A DNA stretch of 64,000 nt from NCBI RefSeq assembly GCF_016093295.1, contig NZ_JAEDAL010000001.1, positions 434,001 to 498,000 of the forward strand, read 5' to 3'. Positions within the stretch are counted from its first letter, which is position 1; each line of letters opens with the position of its first letter. This DNA comes from Inhella gelatinilytica. GTDB taxonomy: Bacteria > Pseudomonadota > Gammaproteobacteria > Burkholderiales > Burkholderiaceae_C. The notes under the pieces were generated by a model, which searched no databases, had not been told where the DNA came from, and saw nothing but the letters and a program-made list of their open reading frames with translations. Positions 52,403-61,903 of this stretch are shown here, piece after piece. Made by a program: the position numbers and the translations under genes.

Positions 52403-53422
52403 ATGAAGCTGCTGCGCCGCCCCCTCGCCACTGCGTTTTTGGCCCTGGCCACGGGCCTCACCGGCCTGACCGCCCCTGCCCAGGCGCAGGACACGCTGCT
52501 GAACGTCTCCTATGACGTGGCGCGCGAGCTGTACAAGGACCTCAACCCCGCCTTCGCCAAGAACTGGCAAGCCAAGACGGGCCGCAGCGTGGCGGTCAAC
52601 CAGAGCCACGGCGGCTCCAGCAAGCAGGCGTTGGCCGTGGCCGGTGGCCTGGAGGCCGATGTGGTGACCATGAACCAGGCCACGGACGTGGACATGCTGG
52701 CGAGCCAGGGCATCGTGGCCTCCGACTGGCGCAAGCGCTTTGCCCATGGCGCCGCGCCCTACACCTCGGTCACGGTGTTTCTGGTGCGCAAGGGCAACCC
52801 CAAGGCGGTCAAGGACTGGGCCGATCTGACCCGCCCCGGCCTGCAGGTCATCGTGCCCAACCCCAAGGTCACGGGCAATGGCCGCTACACGTACTTGGCA
52901 GCATGGGGCAGCGTGATCGCCGCTGGCGGCACCGAGGCCCAGGCCCGGGAGCGCGTCAGCAAGCTGTTTGCCAACGTGCCGGTGCTGGACGGCGGCGGCC
53001 GCGGCGCCACCACCACCTTCACCCAACGCGGCATTGGCGACGTGCTGGTCACGTTTGAAAACGAAGCCGAACTGATCGAGAACGAATTTGGCAAGGGCCT
53101 CTTTGACGTGGTCTACCCCTCGGTCACCATTGAAGCCGAGATGCCCGTGGCCTTGAATGAAAAGGTCACCGCCAAGCGGGGCAGCCAAGCCCTGGCCAAG
53201 GCTTACCTGGACTTCCTCTACAGCCCTGAAGCGCAAGAGATCATCGCCCGCCACAACCTGCGTCCGCGCCTGCCGGACGTGGCCAAGAAGCACGCGGCCC
53301 GATTCCCCGACCTGAAGACCTTCACGGTCGACGCGCTGCTGGGGGGCTGGGCGCAAGTGGCCAAGACGCACTTTGCCGACGGCGGGGTGTACGACCAGAT
53401 CCAAGCCGGCATCAAACGCTGA
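52403..53422 (+). CDS. Sulfate ABC transporter substrate-binding protein
   Basis: A 339-residue periplasmic protein (signal peptide to AQAQDT). Family motifs of Sbp/CysP: LLNVSYDVARELYKDLNPAF, NQSHGGSSKQALAV, VVTMNQATDVDML and RKGNPKAVKDWADL. It captures sulfate or thiosulfate for CysTWA. It is the first gene of the operon; a 21-bp gap precedes cysT. A second binding protein closes the operon at 56274. Whether this copy is Sbp- or CysP-like cannot be decided from sequence alone. Confidence 0.92.
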   Translation: MKLLRRPLATAFLALATGLTGLTAPAQAQDTLLNVSYDVARELYKDLNPAFAKNWQAKTGRSVAVNQSHGGSSKQALAVAGGLEADVVTMNQATDVDMLASQGIVASDWRKRFAHGAAPYTSVTVFLVRKGNPKAVKDWADLTRPGLQVIVPNPKVTGNGRYTYLAAWGSVIAAGGTEAQARERVSKLFANVPVLDGGGRGATTTFTQRGIGDVLVTFENEAELIENEFGKGLFDVVYPSVTIEAEMPVALNEKVTAKRGSQALAKAYLDFLYSPEAQEIIARHNLRPRLPDVAKKHAARFPDLKTFTVDALLGGWAQVAKTHFADGGVYDQIQAGIKR

Positions 53423-53443
53423 GCGCCCCGCGCAGGACTCCCC

Positions 53444-54280
53444 ATGGCCAAGAAGCGTCGTGTGCTGCCCGGCTTCGCGCCGACGCTGGGCTTCACCCTG
53501 TTCTACCTGTCGCTGGTGGTGCTGATTCCGCTGGCGGCGGTGTTTCTGAAGTCGGCCACGCACGGCTGGGAGGCCTTTTGGACCGCTGCCAGCAGCCCCC
53601 GCGTGCTGGCCAGCTACCGGCTGAGCTTTGGCGCCGCGCTGCTGGCGGCCAGCATCAACGCCATCTTTGGCTTCCTGCTGGCCTGGAGCCTGGTGCGCTA
53701 TGAGTTCCCCGGCAAGAAACTGATCGACGCCCTGGTGGACCTGCCCTTTGCCCTGCCCACCGCGGTGGCCGGCATCGCGCTCACCGCCCTCTACGCCCCC
53801 AACGGCTGGTTGGGGGAGCCGCTCGCGGCTTGGGGCCTCAAAGTGGCCTTCACGCCGCTGGGCATTCTGGTGGCGCTGATCTTCATCGGCCTGCCCTTTG
53901 TGGTTCGCACCGTGCAACCGGTGCTGGAAGATTTGGAAACCGAACTCGAAGAGGCCGCCGCCGCCTTGGGCGCCCAGCGCTGGCAAACCTTCCGGCTGGT
54001 GCTCTTGCCCATGCTGGCCCCAGCCTTGCTGACCGGCTTTGCCCTTTCCTTCGCCCGCGCCGTGGGCGAGTACGGCTCGGTGATCTTCATCGCCGGCAAC
54101 ATCCCCATGGTCAGTGAGATCACGCCGCTGATGATCATCAGCAAGCTGGAGCAATACGACCACGTGGGCGCCACCGCCATCGCCGTGGTGATGCTGATCA
54201 TCTCCTTCACCCTGCTGCTGGGCATCAATGGCCTGCAGGCCTGGAGTGCGCGCCGCAACGGACTGGAGAAGACCGCATGA
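53444..54280 (+). CDS. cysT: Sulfate ABC transporter permease CysT
   Basis: A 278-residue inner-membrane permease with six helices. The N-terminus ([21 protein letters not shown]) and the EAA loop ([21 protein letters not shown]) are those of CysT/CysU, and [14 protein letters not shown]-like spacing is present. It forms the membrane channel with CysW. It is followed by cysW with an ATGA overlap. Confidence 0.94.
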   Translation: MAKKRRVLPGFAPTLGFTLFYLSLVVLIPLAAVFLKSATHGWEAFWTAASSPRVLASYRLSFGAALLAASINAIFGFLLAWSLVRYEFPGKKLIDALVDLPFALPTAVAGIALTALYAPNGWLGEPLAAWGLKVAFTPLGILVALIFIGLPFVVRTVQPVLEDLETELEEAAAALGAQRWQTFRLVLLPMLAPALLTGFALSFARAVGEYGSVIFIAGNIPMVSEITPLMIISKLEQYDHVGATAIAVVMLIISFTLLLGINGLQAWSARRNGLEKTA

Positions 54281-55158
54281 GCGCCGCGGCATCGTCCTTG
54301 AGCCTGGCCCCGCGCCCGTCCTCGCACGCTCGCTATCAAAACAACCCCGCCACGCGCGAGCAGCCCTGGGTGCGCCGCCTGGTGCTGGGCCTGGCGCTGG
54401 GCTTCTTCTTCCTCTTCCTGGTGCTGCCCCTGGTGACGGTATTCGCCGAGGCCTTGCGCAAAGGCTGGGCGGTTTACCTGGCCGCCCTGTTCGAAGCGGA
54501 CGCGCTGTCCGCCTTGCTGCTGACGCTCACCGCTGCCGCCATCGCCGTGCCGCTGAACCTGGTCTTCGGCGTGGCCGCGGCCTGGGCGGTGGCCAAACAC
54601 AGCTTCCGCGGCAAGCAATTGCTGGTCACGCTGATCGACTTGCCGTTCTCGGTCTCGCCCGTGGTGGCCGGCCTGATCTACGTGTTGCTGTTCGGCGCCC
54701 AGGGCTGGCTGGGGGCTTGGCTGCAGGCCCATGACCTGAAGATCGTCTTTGCCGTGCCCGGCATCGTGCTGGCCACGCTCTTCGTGACGGTGCCGTTCGT
54801 GGCGCGCGAACTGATCCCGCTGATGCAGGCCCAGGGGCGTGACGAAGAGGAAGCCGCAGTGGTGCTCGGGGCCAGCGGCTGGAAGGTGTTCTGGTACGTC
54901 ACCCTGCCCAACATCAAGTGGGGCCTGCTGTACGGCGTGATCCTCTGCAACGCCCGGGCGATGGGGGAGTTCGGCGCGGTCTCGGTGGTCAGTGGCCACA
55001 TCCGCGGCCAAACCAACACCCTGCCGCTGCACGTGGAAATTCTTTACAACGAGTACCAGTTCGCGGCCGCCTTCGCGGTGGCCTCGCTGCTGGCCTTGCT
55101 GGCCTTGGTGACGCTGGGGCTGAAACAGTTTGTCGAGTGGCGCGCGAGCAAATCATGA
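54277..55158 (+). CDS. cysW: Sulfate ABC transporter permease CysW
   Basis: A 293-residue inner-membrane permease. It shows the cytoplasmic EAA loop ([22 protein letters not shown]), [20 protein letters not shown] and [20 protein letters not shown], all typical of CysW. It overlaps cysT (ATGA) at the start and cysA (ATGA) at the end, so the three are coupled. Confidence 0.94.
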   Translation: MSAAASSLSLAPRPSSHARYQNNPATREQPWVRRLVLGLALGFFFLFLVLPLVTVFAEALRKGWAVYLAALFEADALSALLLTLTAAAIAVPLNLVFGVAAAWAVAKHSFRGKQLLVTLIDLPFSVSPVVAGLIYVLLFGAQGWLGAWLQAHDLKIVFAVPGIVLATLFVTVPFVARELIPLMQAQGRDEEEAAVVLGASGWKVFWYVTLPNIKWGLLYGVILCNARAMGEFGAVSVVSGHIRGQTNTLPLHVEILYNEYQFAAAFAVASLLALLALVTLGLKQFVEWRASKS

Positions 55159-56213
55159 GCATCGAAGTCCGCAACATCCACAAGTCCTTCGGCGCTTTCA
55201 CGGCGCTGGGTGATGTTTCCCTGGCCTTTCCGGAGGGCGAACTCACCGCGCTGCTCGGCCCCAGCGGCTGCGGCAAGACCACGCTTTTGCGCATCATTGC
55301 CGGATTGGAAACCCCCGACCGCGGCCAGGTCCTGCTGGACGGCGAGGACGCCAGCGACACCCATGTGCGCGAGCGTCAAGTCGGTTTTGTGTTCCAGCAT
55401 TACGCGCTCTTTCGCCACATGACCGTGGCCGACAACGTGGCCTTCGGCCTGCGCGTCAAACCGCGCAAAGAGCGCCCGAGCGAGGCCCAGATTCAGAAGA
55501 AGGTGCACGAGCTCTTGAGCCTGGTGCAGCTGGACTGGCTGGCCGACCGCTACCCGCCCCAGCTCAGCGGGGGCCAGCGCCAGCGCATTGCCCTGGCCCG
55601 CGCCCTGGCGGTGGAGCCGCGCGTGCTGCTGCTGGATGAACCCTTTGGCGCGCTGGACGCCAAGGTGCGCAAGGAACTGCGCCGCTGGCTGCGTCGGCTG
55701 CACGACGAGCTGCACATCACCAGCATCTTCGTCACGCACGACCAAGAAGAAGCACTCGAAGTAGCCGACCGCGTGGTGCTGATGGACCATGGCCGCGTCG
55801 AGCAAGTGGGCGCGCCGCAAGCCGTCTACAGCCACCCGGCCAACGCCTTTGTGTACGGCTTCCTGGGGGCTGTGAATCGCTTTGACGGCCGCGTGCAGGG
55901 CGGCACGGTCCAAATCGGTGAACAAGCCCTGGCGGCGGCGAGCGACCACGCCGACGGGGCCGTGCAGGCCTACGCCCGCCCGCACGAACTGCTGCTGCAC
56001 ACCGACCCCGCCGCCACCGGCTTGCCGGCCACGGTGCAACGCCTGCTGAGCTTTGGCGCCGCCACGCGGGTGGAGTTGGCCGGCTTGCAGGGCGAGCACC
56101 TGGAGGCCGAACTCAGCCGCGAAGAAGCCGATCGCCTGGCCCTGCAGCCCGGCCAAACGGTGCGCGTCCAAGCCAGCCGCTTGAGCTTGTTCCCCGCCCA
56201 GGCCGCCGCTTAA
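55155..56213 (+). CDS. cysA: Sulfate ABC transporter ATP-binding protein CysA
   Basis: A 352-residue ATPase. Walker A is [12 protein letters not shown], signature [15 protein letters not shown], Walker [17 protein letters not shown], and the H-loop is [15 protein letters not shown]. The C-terminal third is the TOBE domain ([13 protein letters not shown]) as in CysA. The ATG at 55155 overlaps the cysW stop; the longer frame lies within cysW. It powers sulfate import. Confidence 0.95.
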   Translation: MSIEVRNIHKSFGAFTALGDVSLAFPEGELTALLGPSGCGKTTLLRIIAGLETPDRGQVLLDGEDASDTHVRERQVGFVFQHYALFRHMTVADNVAFGLRVKPRKERPSEAQIQKKVHELLSLVQLDWLADRYPPQLSGGQRQRIALARALAVEPRVLLLDEPFGALDAKVRKELRRWLRRLHDELHITSIFVTHDQEEALEVADRVVLMDHGRVEQVGAPQAVYSHPANAFVYGFLGAVNRFDGRVQGGTVQIGEQALAAASDHADGAVQAYARPHELLLHTDPAATGLPATVQRLLSFGAATRVELAGLQGEHLEAELSREEADRLALQPGQTVRVQASRLSLFPAQAAA

Positions 56214-56273
56214 GTCCTAGACCCGCCGCTTACTCCGCCGCTTGCCCCCCCGGAAACAACCGCCTCGATCCCC

Positions 56274-57263
56274 ATGCGCCGACTCCTCCTCGCCCTGGCC
56301 CTTCTGGCTCCCACGCTAAGCTGGAGCCAGACCACGTTGCTCAACGTCTCTTACGACCCCACGCGGGAGCTGTACCAAGAGTTGAACCAGGCCTTCGCCG
56401 CGCACTGGAAGGCCCAGACCGGCGAAGCACTGACGGTCCGCCAAAGCCACGGAGGCTCGGGCAAGCAGGCGCGCTCGGTGATCGACGGCTTGCAGGCCGA
56501 CGTGGTGACCCTGGCCCTGGCCTACGACATCGACGTGCTGCACGACAAGGCGCAACTGCTCCCCGCCGAGTGGCAAAAGCGCCTGCCGCACAACGCCAGC
56601 CCCTACACCTCGACCATCGTCTTCCTGGTGCGCAAGGGCAACCCCAAGCGCATCACCAACTGGCCCGACTTGGCGCGCAGTGGCATCGAGGTGGTGACCC
56701 CCAACCCGAAGACCAGTGGGGGCGCCCGCTGGAATTACCTGGCGGCGTGGGCCTATGCCGCCCGTCAGCCCGGCGCCACCGAGGCCAGTGCGCGCGACTT
56801 TGTCAAACGCATCTACGCCAACACCAAGGTGCTGGACACCGGCGCGCGCGGCTCGCTGAGCACCTTCACGCAACGCGGCGTGGGCGATGTGCTGATTTCC
56901 TGGGAGAACGAAGCGCACCTGGCGATCAAGGAATTCGGCGCGGATCGTTTTGAGATCGTCACCCCCCGGCTGAGCATCCTGGCCGAGCCCCCGGTCGCCG
57001 TGGTCGACAAAGTGGTGGACGCGCGCGGCACCCGCAAACAGGCCGAGGCCTACCTGCAGTTTCTCTACACGCCCCAAGCCCAGCAGCTGGTCGCCCGGCA
57101 CTTTTACCGCCCGCGCGACCCTAAGGTGGCGGCGCAAACCGCGCATCAATTTGCACGCCTGGAATTGGTGACCGTGGATGAGCTGTTCGGCGGGTGGCGC
57201 CAGGCCCAGAAGCGCCATTTCGACGATGGCGGCGTCTTCGACCAGTTCATGAGCCGTCCCTGA
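56274..57263 (+). CDS. Second sulfate-family ABC transporter substrate-binding protein
   Basis: A 329-residue periplasmic protein (signal peptide to SWSQTT) paralogous to the first gene of the operon: [47 protein letters not shown] and [20 protein letters not shown]. The two differ enough to suggest different ligand preference, such as sulfate versus thiosulfate (inference). The [15 protein letters not shown] segment is the classic Sbp signature, so this copy may be the true sulfate-binding protein. It follows cysA by 60 bp and closes the operon. Confidence 0.92.
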   Translation: MRRLLLALALLAPTLSWSQTTLLNVSYDPTRELYQELNQAFAAHWKAQTGEALTVRQSHGGSGKQARSVIDGLQADVVTLALAYDIDVLHDKAQLLPAEWQKRLPHNASPYTSTIVFLVRKGNPKRITNWPDLARSGIEVVTPNPKTSGGARWNYLAAWAYAARQPGATEASARDFVKRIYANTKVLDTGARGSLSTFTQRGVGDVLISWENEAHLAIKEFGADRFEIVTPRLSILAEPPVAVVDKVVDARGTRKQAEAYLQFLYTPQAQQLVARHFYRPRDPKVAAQTAHQFARLELVTVDELFGGWRQAQKRHFDDGGVFDQFMSRP

Positions 57264-57283
57264 GCGGCCCCAGACGGCGTCCA

Positions 57284-57313
57284 GGGGGCGGGGAATCCTG
57301 CATCCCGCCCCCC
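57284..57313 (+). terminator. GC hairpin after the second sulfate-binding gene
   Basis: GGGGGCGGG(G)A pairs with TCCCGCCCCC, a stem of about 10 bp with one bulged G and an 8-nt loop, 20 bp after the stop. There is no T tract; it likely ends the sulfate operon but may need Rho. Confidence 0.45.
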
Positions 57314-57348
57314 GTGACCAAAACTCGTGCGTGCTGAATACTTGGGGC

Positions 57349-58479
57349 ATGCCACCCGATGACCGCGCACTCGCTCAACAACAAGGCTTTGCCCAGTTCA
57401 TTGATGCGCTGCCGCGCCATCTGAACAATGCGCCACTGGGCTGGCTCTTGGTGCTGGGCCTGAGTTGGAACCAAGTGGCCACCCCGCCCGTCTTGGTGTG
57501 GATGGGCAGTGCGTTGGCAGTAGGCCTGCCCTTCTGGTGGCAGGCCCACCGTTTGGCACGTCGGGGTGGGCTCCTGCGCCAAGACGAGCGCTGGGCCCAC
57601 GCCATCACGGTCGTGGATGCCGGACTGTGGGGCCTGAGCGCTTGGGTGCTGGCGGGGCAAAGCCCCGTGATTGACGCCTGGATGATCACCCTGGTGTGCG
57701 GCCTTGCGACGCTCAGCGGTGTGGTCTATCTGCCGTTTCTGAAGGCCTTCTACAGCTACTTGGGGGCCCTGTGGCTGGGGGTGGCCAGCAGCACGATCCT
57801 GCGCGGCACGCCAGACGCCCGCTTGCTTATCGGCGCGGCCCTGTTTTTTGTGCTCTTGGTGCTGGCGCTGCGTCCGGTGGCCCGACGCCTGGAAGAAGGC
57901 CGCCTGCATGAAATCGCCCACGACCGCTTGGCCGAACGCTTGCAGGCCTCCTTGGTTCAAAAAGAGCACGAGGCCGCCACCGATGGGCTGACGGGGCTGC
58001 TCAACCGCCGGTCGCTGGACCATCTGCTGGCCCAACAGGTTCGCGGGGTTGAGGGCCCGCCGCGCCGGTTGGCGGTGTTGATGCTGGACATCGACCACTT
58101 CAAACGCGTGAACGACACCCTGGGCCATCCGGTGGGCGACCGCACGCTGCAAGCCTTTGCCCAACGCATTCAGCAGCAACTGCGCACGGGCGATCTGTGC
58201 GCGCGCTACGGGGGCGAGGAGTTTGCCGTGTTGCTGCCGGGTGCCACACTCGCGGTGGCCTGTGAAGTGGCCGAACGATTGCGCCAATCCGTCCAGGCGA
58301 CTCCCTTGCTGTCCGACCCGTTGGTGGACAACACCGTTTCGATTGGCGTGAGCACGGCGCTGGAGTCCGATACGCCCCAGTCCTTGCTCAAACGGGCGGA
58401 TGAAGCGCTGTATCGTGCCAAGTCCGACGGCCGCAATCGGGTCTGTTCGGACCCCGCTGCCGCGCCGCCCGTCGCTTGA
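57349..58479 (+). CDS. Membrane diguanylate cyclase (GGDEF)
   Basis: A 376-residue inner-membrane protein. The N-terminal half has about six helices in three close pairs (MASE-like sensor, residues about 30-185); the C-terminal GGDEF domain has LTGLLNRRSL, MLDIDHFKRVNDTLGH and the active site GGEEF with an RxxD inhibitory site (RTGD) five residues upstream. It makes c-di-GMP and should be feedback-inhibited. Start: the ATG at 57349; a GTG at 57331 is possible. The stop overlaps a TTG that could start nadC. Confidence 0.85.
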   Translation: MPPDDRALAQQQGFAQFIDALPRHLNNAPLGWLLVLGLSWNQVATPPVLVWMGSALAVGLPFWWQAHRLARRGGLLRQDERWAHAITVVDAGLWGLSAWVLAGQSPVIDAWMITLVCGLATLSGVVYLPFLKAFYSYLGALWLGVASSTILRGTPDARLLIGAALFFVLLVLALRPVARRLEEGRLHEIAHDRLAERLQASLVQKEHEAATDGLTGLLNRRSLDHLLAQQVRGVEGPPRRLAVLMLDIDHFKRVNDTLGHPVGDRTLQAFAQRIQQQLRTGDLCARYGGEEFAVLLPGATLAVACEVAERLRQSVQATPLLSDPLVDNTVSIGVSTALESDTPQSLLKRADEALYRAKSDGRNRVCSDPAAAPPVA

Positions 58480-58496
58480 CTCTGTCTTTATTTCCC

Positions 58497-59369
58497 ATGT
58501 TTGATCACAACGAAACCCTGGACGAAGCCCGCGCCCGCAACATCCGTGATGCGCTGATGGAAGACATCGGTGTGGCCGATTGGACCGCCCGCCTCACACC
58601 CGCGGGCCAACGCATTCGGGCCCAAGTCATGGTGCGCGAAGCCGCCGTGTGCTGTGGACAGCCGTGGTTTGAAGGCATCTTCAAAACGCTAGACCCCCAG
58701 GCACAGGTGGATTGGCAGGTGCCCGAGGGGGCGGACCTCACGGCCGGCCAAACAGTGGTGCAAATCCAAGCCGAGGGCCGTGCCCTGCTGAGCGCCGAGC
58801 GGCCCGCGCTGAACTTCTTGCAAACGCTGTCGGCCGTCGCCACGCTCACGCGTGAGCACGTGCGCGCCATCGAAGGTGCCAGCCCCAACCCGCGGGGCTG
58901 CCAGGTGCTGGACACGCGCAAAACCCTGCCGGGTCTGCGTCTGGCGCAAAAGTACGCCGTGCGGGTGGGGGGCGGGGCCAACCAGCGCCTGGCGTTGTAT
59001 GACGGCATCCTGATCAAAGAGAACCACATCGCCGCCACAGGGGGCGTGGGCGCGGCACTGCAGGCCGCTCGCGCGCTCAACAGCGGTGTGGGCATTCAGA
59101 TCGAGGTCGAGACCCTGTCGCAACTGGACGAAGCCCTGCAGGCTGGCGCCACCAGCGTGCTGCTGGACAACTTCAGCCTCGAGGCCATGCGCGAAGCGGT
59201 TCAACGCACCCAAGGCCGCGCGCTACTCGAAGCCAGCGGTGGCATCACCCTGGACCAACTGCGCGCCATCGCCGCCACCGGGGTCGACCGGATCAGCATT
59301 GGCAAGCTGACCAAGGACGTCCGAGCCACCGATTACTCGCTGCGCGTGACGGCCGGATCCATCGGGTGA
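58497..59369 (+). CDS. nadC: Nicotinate-nucleotide diphosphorylase (carboxylating)
   Basis: A 290-residue enzyme of de novo NAD synthesis: quinolinate plus PRPP gives nicotinate mononucleotide. Motifs: ALMEDIGVADWT, ERPALNFLQTLSAVAT, DTRKTLPGLRLAQKYAVRVG, and the C-terminal VLLDNFSLEAMREAV and LEASGGITLDQL. The ATG at 58497 fits the family start; a TTG at 58476 overlapping the preceding stop (TTGA) is possible and would add 7 residues. No nadA or nadB is adjacent. Confidence 0.95.
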   Translation: MFDHNETLDEARARNIRDALMEDIGVADWTARLTPAGQRIRAQVMVREAAVCCGQPWFEGIFKTLDPQAQVDWQVPEGADLTAGQTVVQIQAEGRALLSAERPALNFLQTLSAVATLTREHVRAIEGASPNPRGCQVLDTRKTLPGLRLAQKYAVRVGGGANQRLALYDGILIKENHIAATGGVGAALQAARALNSGVGIQIEVETLSQLDEALQAGATSVLLDNFSLEAMREAVQRTQGRALLEASGGITLDQLRAIAATGVDRISIGKLTKDVRATDYSLRVTAGSIG

Positions 59370-59482
59370 AACCCCGATATCAGTCAGGCACACAACGCGG
59401 TGTGATGGCCCTGCAGACGTTCGCGGGGCCCCTGGCCTGAATCGGTCAGCCGGCTCCTGGGGTGATCCAACAGGAGACTGCC

Positions 59483-59938
59483 TTGAATGCTTGGTTTTCA
59501 CGTCGAGCCTGGACCCGCGGGCTCGCCCCCTTGATGCTGGGCTTGCTCACGGGTGTTGCGGTTTACGCCGAGTCGGCCTTTGTGGTGGTGGTCGCCAAGG
59601 ACAGCAAGGCGCCGCCCAAACTGAGCAACGACGAAGTCGTCGCCCTGTTCATGGGAACGGCCAAGAGCTTCCCCAATGGCGAAAAGGCCGTCCCCATTGA
59701 CCACAAAGCGGGGACCGAGGGCTACGCCACGTTTTACCAAAAGCTCAACGGCAAGACCGAAGCCCAGATGAAGGCCTACTGGTCTCGCATCATGTTCACC
59801 GGCAAAGGGCAACCGCCGCAGGAGGCCGGCGACGGTGGGGCGGTCAAAAAACTGATCGCTGCAAACCCCAACATGCTCGGCTACATCGAAGCCTCGCTGG
59901 TGGATGCCAGCGTGCGCGTCGTGGCCGAAGTCAAGTGA
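59483..59938 (+). CDS. Small phosphate-binding-like periplasmic protein
   Basis: A 151-residue exported protein. The start is a TTG at 59483 with AGGAG six bases upstream, better than the GTG at 59462 which lacks one. The signal peptide runs to VYAES. The mature part (FVVVVAKDSKAPPKLSNDEVV, LFMGTAKSFPNGEKAVPI, then AQMKAYWSRIMFTGKGQPP) is the one-lobe PBP-like fold often annotated as a phosphate-binding domain. It is too short for a full two-lobed binding protein. It is followed in 22 bp by a porin gene, with which it forms a conserved-looking pair. Function is open. Confidence 0.75.
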   Translation: MNAWFSRRAWTRGLAPLMLGLLTGVAVYAESAFVVVVAKDSKAPPKLSNDEVVALFMGTAKSFPNGEKAVPIDHKAGTEGYATFYQKLNGKTEAQMKAYWSRIMFTGKGQPPQEAGDGGAVKKLIAANPNMLGYIEASLVDASVRVVAEVK

Positions 59939-59960
59939 CCCCCCGCCAAGGAGCCTCCCC

Positions 59961-61100
59961 ATGCGTGATGTGACCATCCTTTCGGGCGTCGCCCTGGCCT
60001 GCGGCCTGCTGGTGGCCCCCGCCAGCCAGGCCGAGGGCATCAGTTTCCAATTCAGTGGATTTGGCCAATTCACGGTCGGCAAAGTGCTGTCCGGTGACAC
60101 CAAAAACCTGACCCTGCCGAGCGGACGCCCCCGTGCCTGCCCCTGCGCGATTGCCAATTGGGAATACGTGGGCGTCTATGAGAAATCCAAAGGCTGGCAA
60201 GCCGATCAGGAGTCGCTAATCGGCTTGCAGGGCACGGTGCGATTCGGTGATTCGTTCTCCGCCACGGCACAGGTTCTCTCGCGCCCCAACAACAAGAGTT
60301 ACCGCCCCACCCTCGACTGGGGTTACGCCTCCTGGAATGTGAACGACAACTGGACGCTGCAAGCCGGGCGCAAGCGCATCCCGCTCTATTACTACAGCGA
60401 CTTCCTGTACATCGGCAACGCCTACCCCTGGGTCCGCCCACCCCAAGACGTATACGGCTGGCCCATTTACGCCTACGACGGCGTCAACGCCGCCTATACC
60501 GGCCAATGGGGCAGCTTCACGGTGGACGCCAACCTGTGGACGGGCGGTTTTACGCACAAAAATGCGCCCTACAACACGGAGCTTTACTGGGGCGATCACA
60601 CGCACGAAAAGTGGTCCAACATGGTGGGGGGCTACATCACCCTGACGCGCGGCGATTGGAATGGCCGGGTGATGGTGATGAGGCAGAAGGACACCATCTG
60701 GTCCGAGGCCCCGGGGCAGCCCCGCGTGACCTGGACCCCGGGCTACCCCACCACCATCGTCGCGCTGTCCTTGAATTACGACGGTAGCCACTGGTTGGTT
60801 CGCAGCGAGCTCAACCGCTTCAAACAAAGCACGTCGCAGTTCCAGTACGACTACTACCTGTTGGGTGTGGGCTACAAGATGGGTGACTGGACGCCCATGG
60901 TGACGATGTCGAACTACAAGACCAAAGACCTGGGCAGTGGCATTGAGGGGCGGACAACCCGCAATGTCTCACTGCGCTACGACCTGAACAAGAACTGGGC
61001 CCTCAAAGCGCAGTACGACATCTCCAAAGACAAGACCACCTGGTACGACTTCTTTGGCGACCACAAACTATTGACCCTCTCGGCCCAAGCCAGCTTCTAG
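59961..61100 (+). CDS. Outer-membrane porin-like protein
   Basis: A 379-residue protein with a signal peptide (ALACGLLVAPASQAEGI). The mature part is built of beta-strands rich in aromatics (FQFSGFGQFTVGKV, RPTLDWGYASWNVNDNWTLQ, then KNWALKAQYDISKDKTTWYD) and ends in a strand with terminal Phe (LLTLSAQASF), so it is an outer-membrane barrel of about 16 strands. CPCAIANWEY carries two Cys that could form a disulfide. AAGGAG lies 8 nt before the ATG. It pairs with the phosphate-binding-like gene; the substrate is unknown. Confidence 0.75.
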   Translation: MRDVTILSGVALACGLLVAPASQAEGISFQFSGFGQFTVGKVLSGDTKNLTLPSGRPRACPCAIANWEYVGVYEKSKGWQADQESLIGLQGTVRFGDSFSATAQVLSRPNNKSYRPTLDWGYASWNVNDNWTLQAGRKRIPLYYYSDFLYIGNAYPWVRPPQDVYGWPIYAYDGVNAAYTGQWGSFTVDANLWTGGFTHKNAPYNTELYWGDHTHEKWSNMVGGYITLTRGDWNGRVMVMRQKDTIWSEAPGQPRVTWTPGYPTTIVALSLNYDGSHWLVRSELNRFKQSTSQFQYDYYLLGVGYKMGDWTPMVTMSNYKTKDLGSGIEGRTTRNVSLRYDLNKNWALKAQYDISKDKTTWYDFFGDHKLLTLSAQASF

Positions 61101-61115
61101 GCGAACCGGCAACAA

Positions 61116-61147
61116 AAAACCCGCGCAGCGCGAGCTGGGCGGGTTTT
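61116..61147 (+). terminator. Intrinsic terminator of the porin gene
   Basis: AAAACCCGC (61116-61124) pairs with GCGGGTTTT (61139-61147), with T residues in the 3' arm, 15 bp after the porin stop. It lies just before the minus-strand tRNA-Arg and can act for both. Confidence 0.85.
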
Positions 61148-61159
61148 CATTTGGGGGTT

Positions 61160-61234
61160 TGGCGCGACCGGCAAGAATCGAACTTGCGACGCAGCCTTCG
61201 GAGGGCTGCATGATATCCACTTCACCACGGTCGC
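61160..61234 (-). tRNA. tRNA-Arg (CCG)
   Basis: On the minus strand the acceptor stem GCGACCG pairs with CGGTCGC, followed by discriminator G and encoded CCA. The anticodon stem CAGCC/GGCTG encloses loop CTCCGAA, so the anticodon is CCG (Arg, codon CGG). The T arm is GCAAG-TTCGATT-CTTGC. All stems fit the cloverleaf. Confidence 0.95.
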
Positions 61235-61320
61235 AGCGAAGCCCACCATTCTAAGCGCAGTCTGAGCCCGGTATACTGCCGCGCCCTTTCTTGAGGGGCA
61301 TCAACGACAAGAGGACCCGC

Positions 61321-61839
61321 ATGAGCCACGACTCTCACGACGCCCACGAAGGCCCGATCAAGACCCCCAAGCAGCTGGCGTGGGCGGTCTTCTTTTCGTT
61401 CGCCATTCCCATTGTGCTGATCATCCTGCTGGCCAACTATGTTTCCGGCCAAGCCAAGCCGAGCGCAGGCAGTGATGGCCTCAGCGCCGAAGCCGTGGCG
61501 GCGCGCATCAAGCCGGTGGGCGACGTGGTCGTCAAAGCGGCTGGCGACGCCAGCGCCCTCAAGAGCGGTGAACAGGTGTATCAGGCCCAATGCGCGGCTT
61601 GCCACGGCACGGGCGCCGCAGGGGCTCCGAAGCTGGCGGATGCCGCGGCCTGGGGCCCGCGCGTGAAGTCCGGCTTGGACGCCCTGCTGAACTCCGCGCT
61701 AAAAGGCAAGGGTGCCATGGGTGCCCAAGGCGGTGGCGACTTCAGCGACGTGGAAATTGCCCGTGCGGTGGTGTACATGGCCAACCAAGGCGGGGCCAAA
61801 TTCGACGAGCCCAAGGTGCCGGCGGCCCCGGCGCAGTAA
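61321..61839 (+). CDS. Membrane-anchored cytochrome c5 family protein
   Basis: A 172-residue protein. An N-terminal helix (AWAVFFSFAIPIVLIILLANY, residues about 21-41) anchors it in the inner membrane. The periplasmic part has one heme-binding CxxCH (YQAQCAACHGTG) and a likely axial Met in KGAMGAQGGG. This is the class I c-type cytochrome c5 (CycA-like) common in Burkholderiales as an electron carrier to terminal oxidases. AGAGGA lies 6 nt before the ATG at 61321. A terminator follows at 61859. Confidence 0.9.
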   Translation: MSHDSHDAHEGPIKTPKQLAWAVFFSFAIPIVLIILLANYVSGQAKPSAGSDGLSAEAVAARIKPVGDVVVKAAGDASALKSGEQVYQAQCAACHGTGAAGAPKLADAAAWGPRVKSGLDALLNSALKGKGAMGAQGGGDFSDVEIARAVVYMANQGGAKFDEPKVPAAPAQ

Positions 61840-61858
61840 ACGGCCTTCGCTTCGACAG

Positions 61859-61882
61859 AACCCCGCTACGGCGGGGTTTTTT
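61859..61882 (+). terminator. Intrinsic terminator of the cytochrome gene
   Basis: AACCCCGC-TACG-GCGGGGTT forms an 8-bp stem with a 4-nt loop and a following run of T. It lies 20 bp after the cytochrome stop and 22 bp before the convergent priA stop. Confidence 0.93.
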
Positions 61883-61903
61883 CATGGTCACGCAGCTTGC
61901 ACG

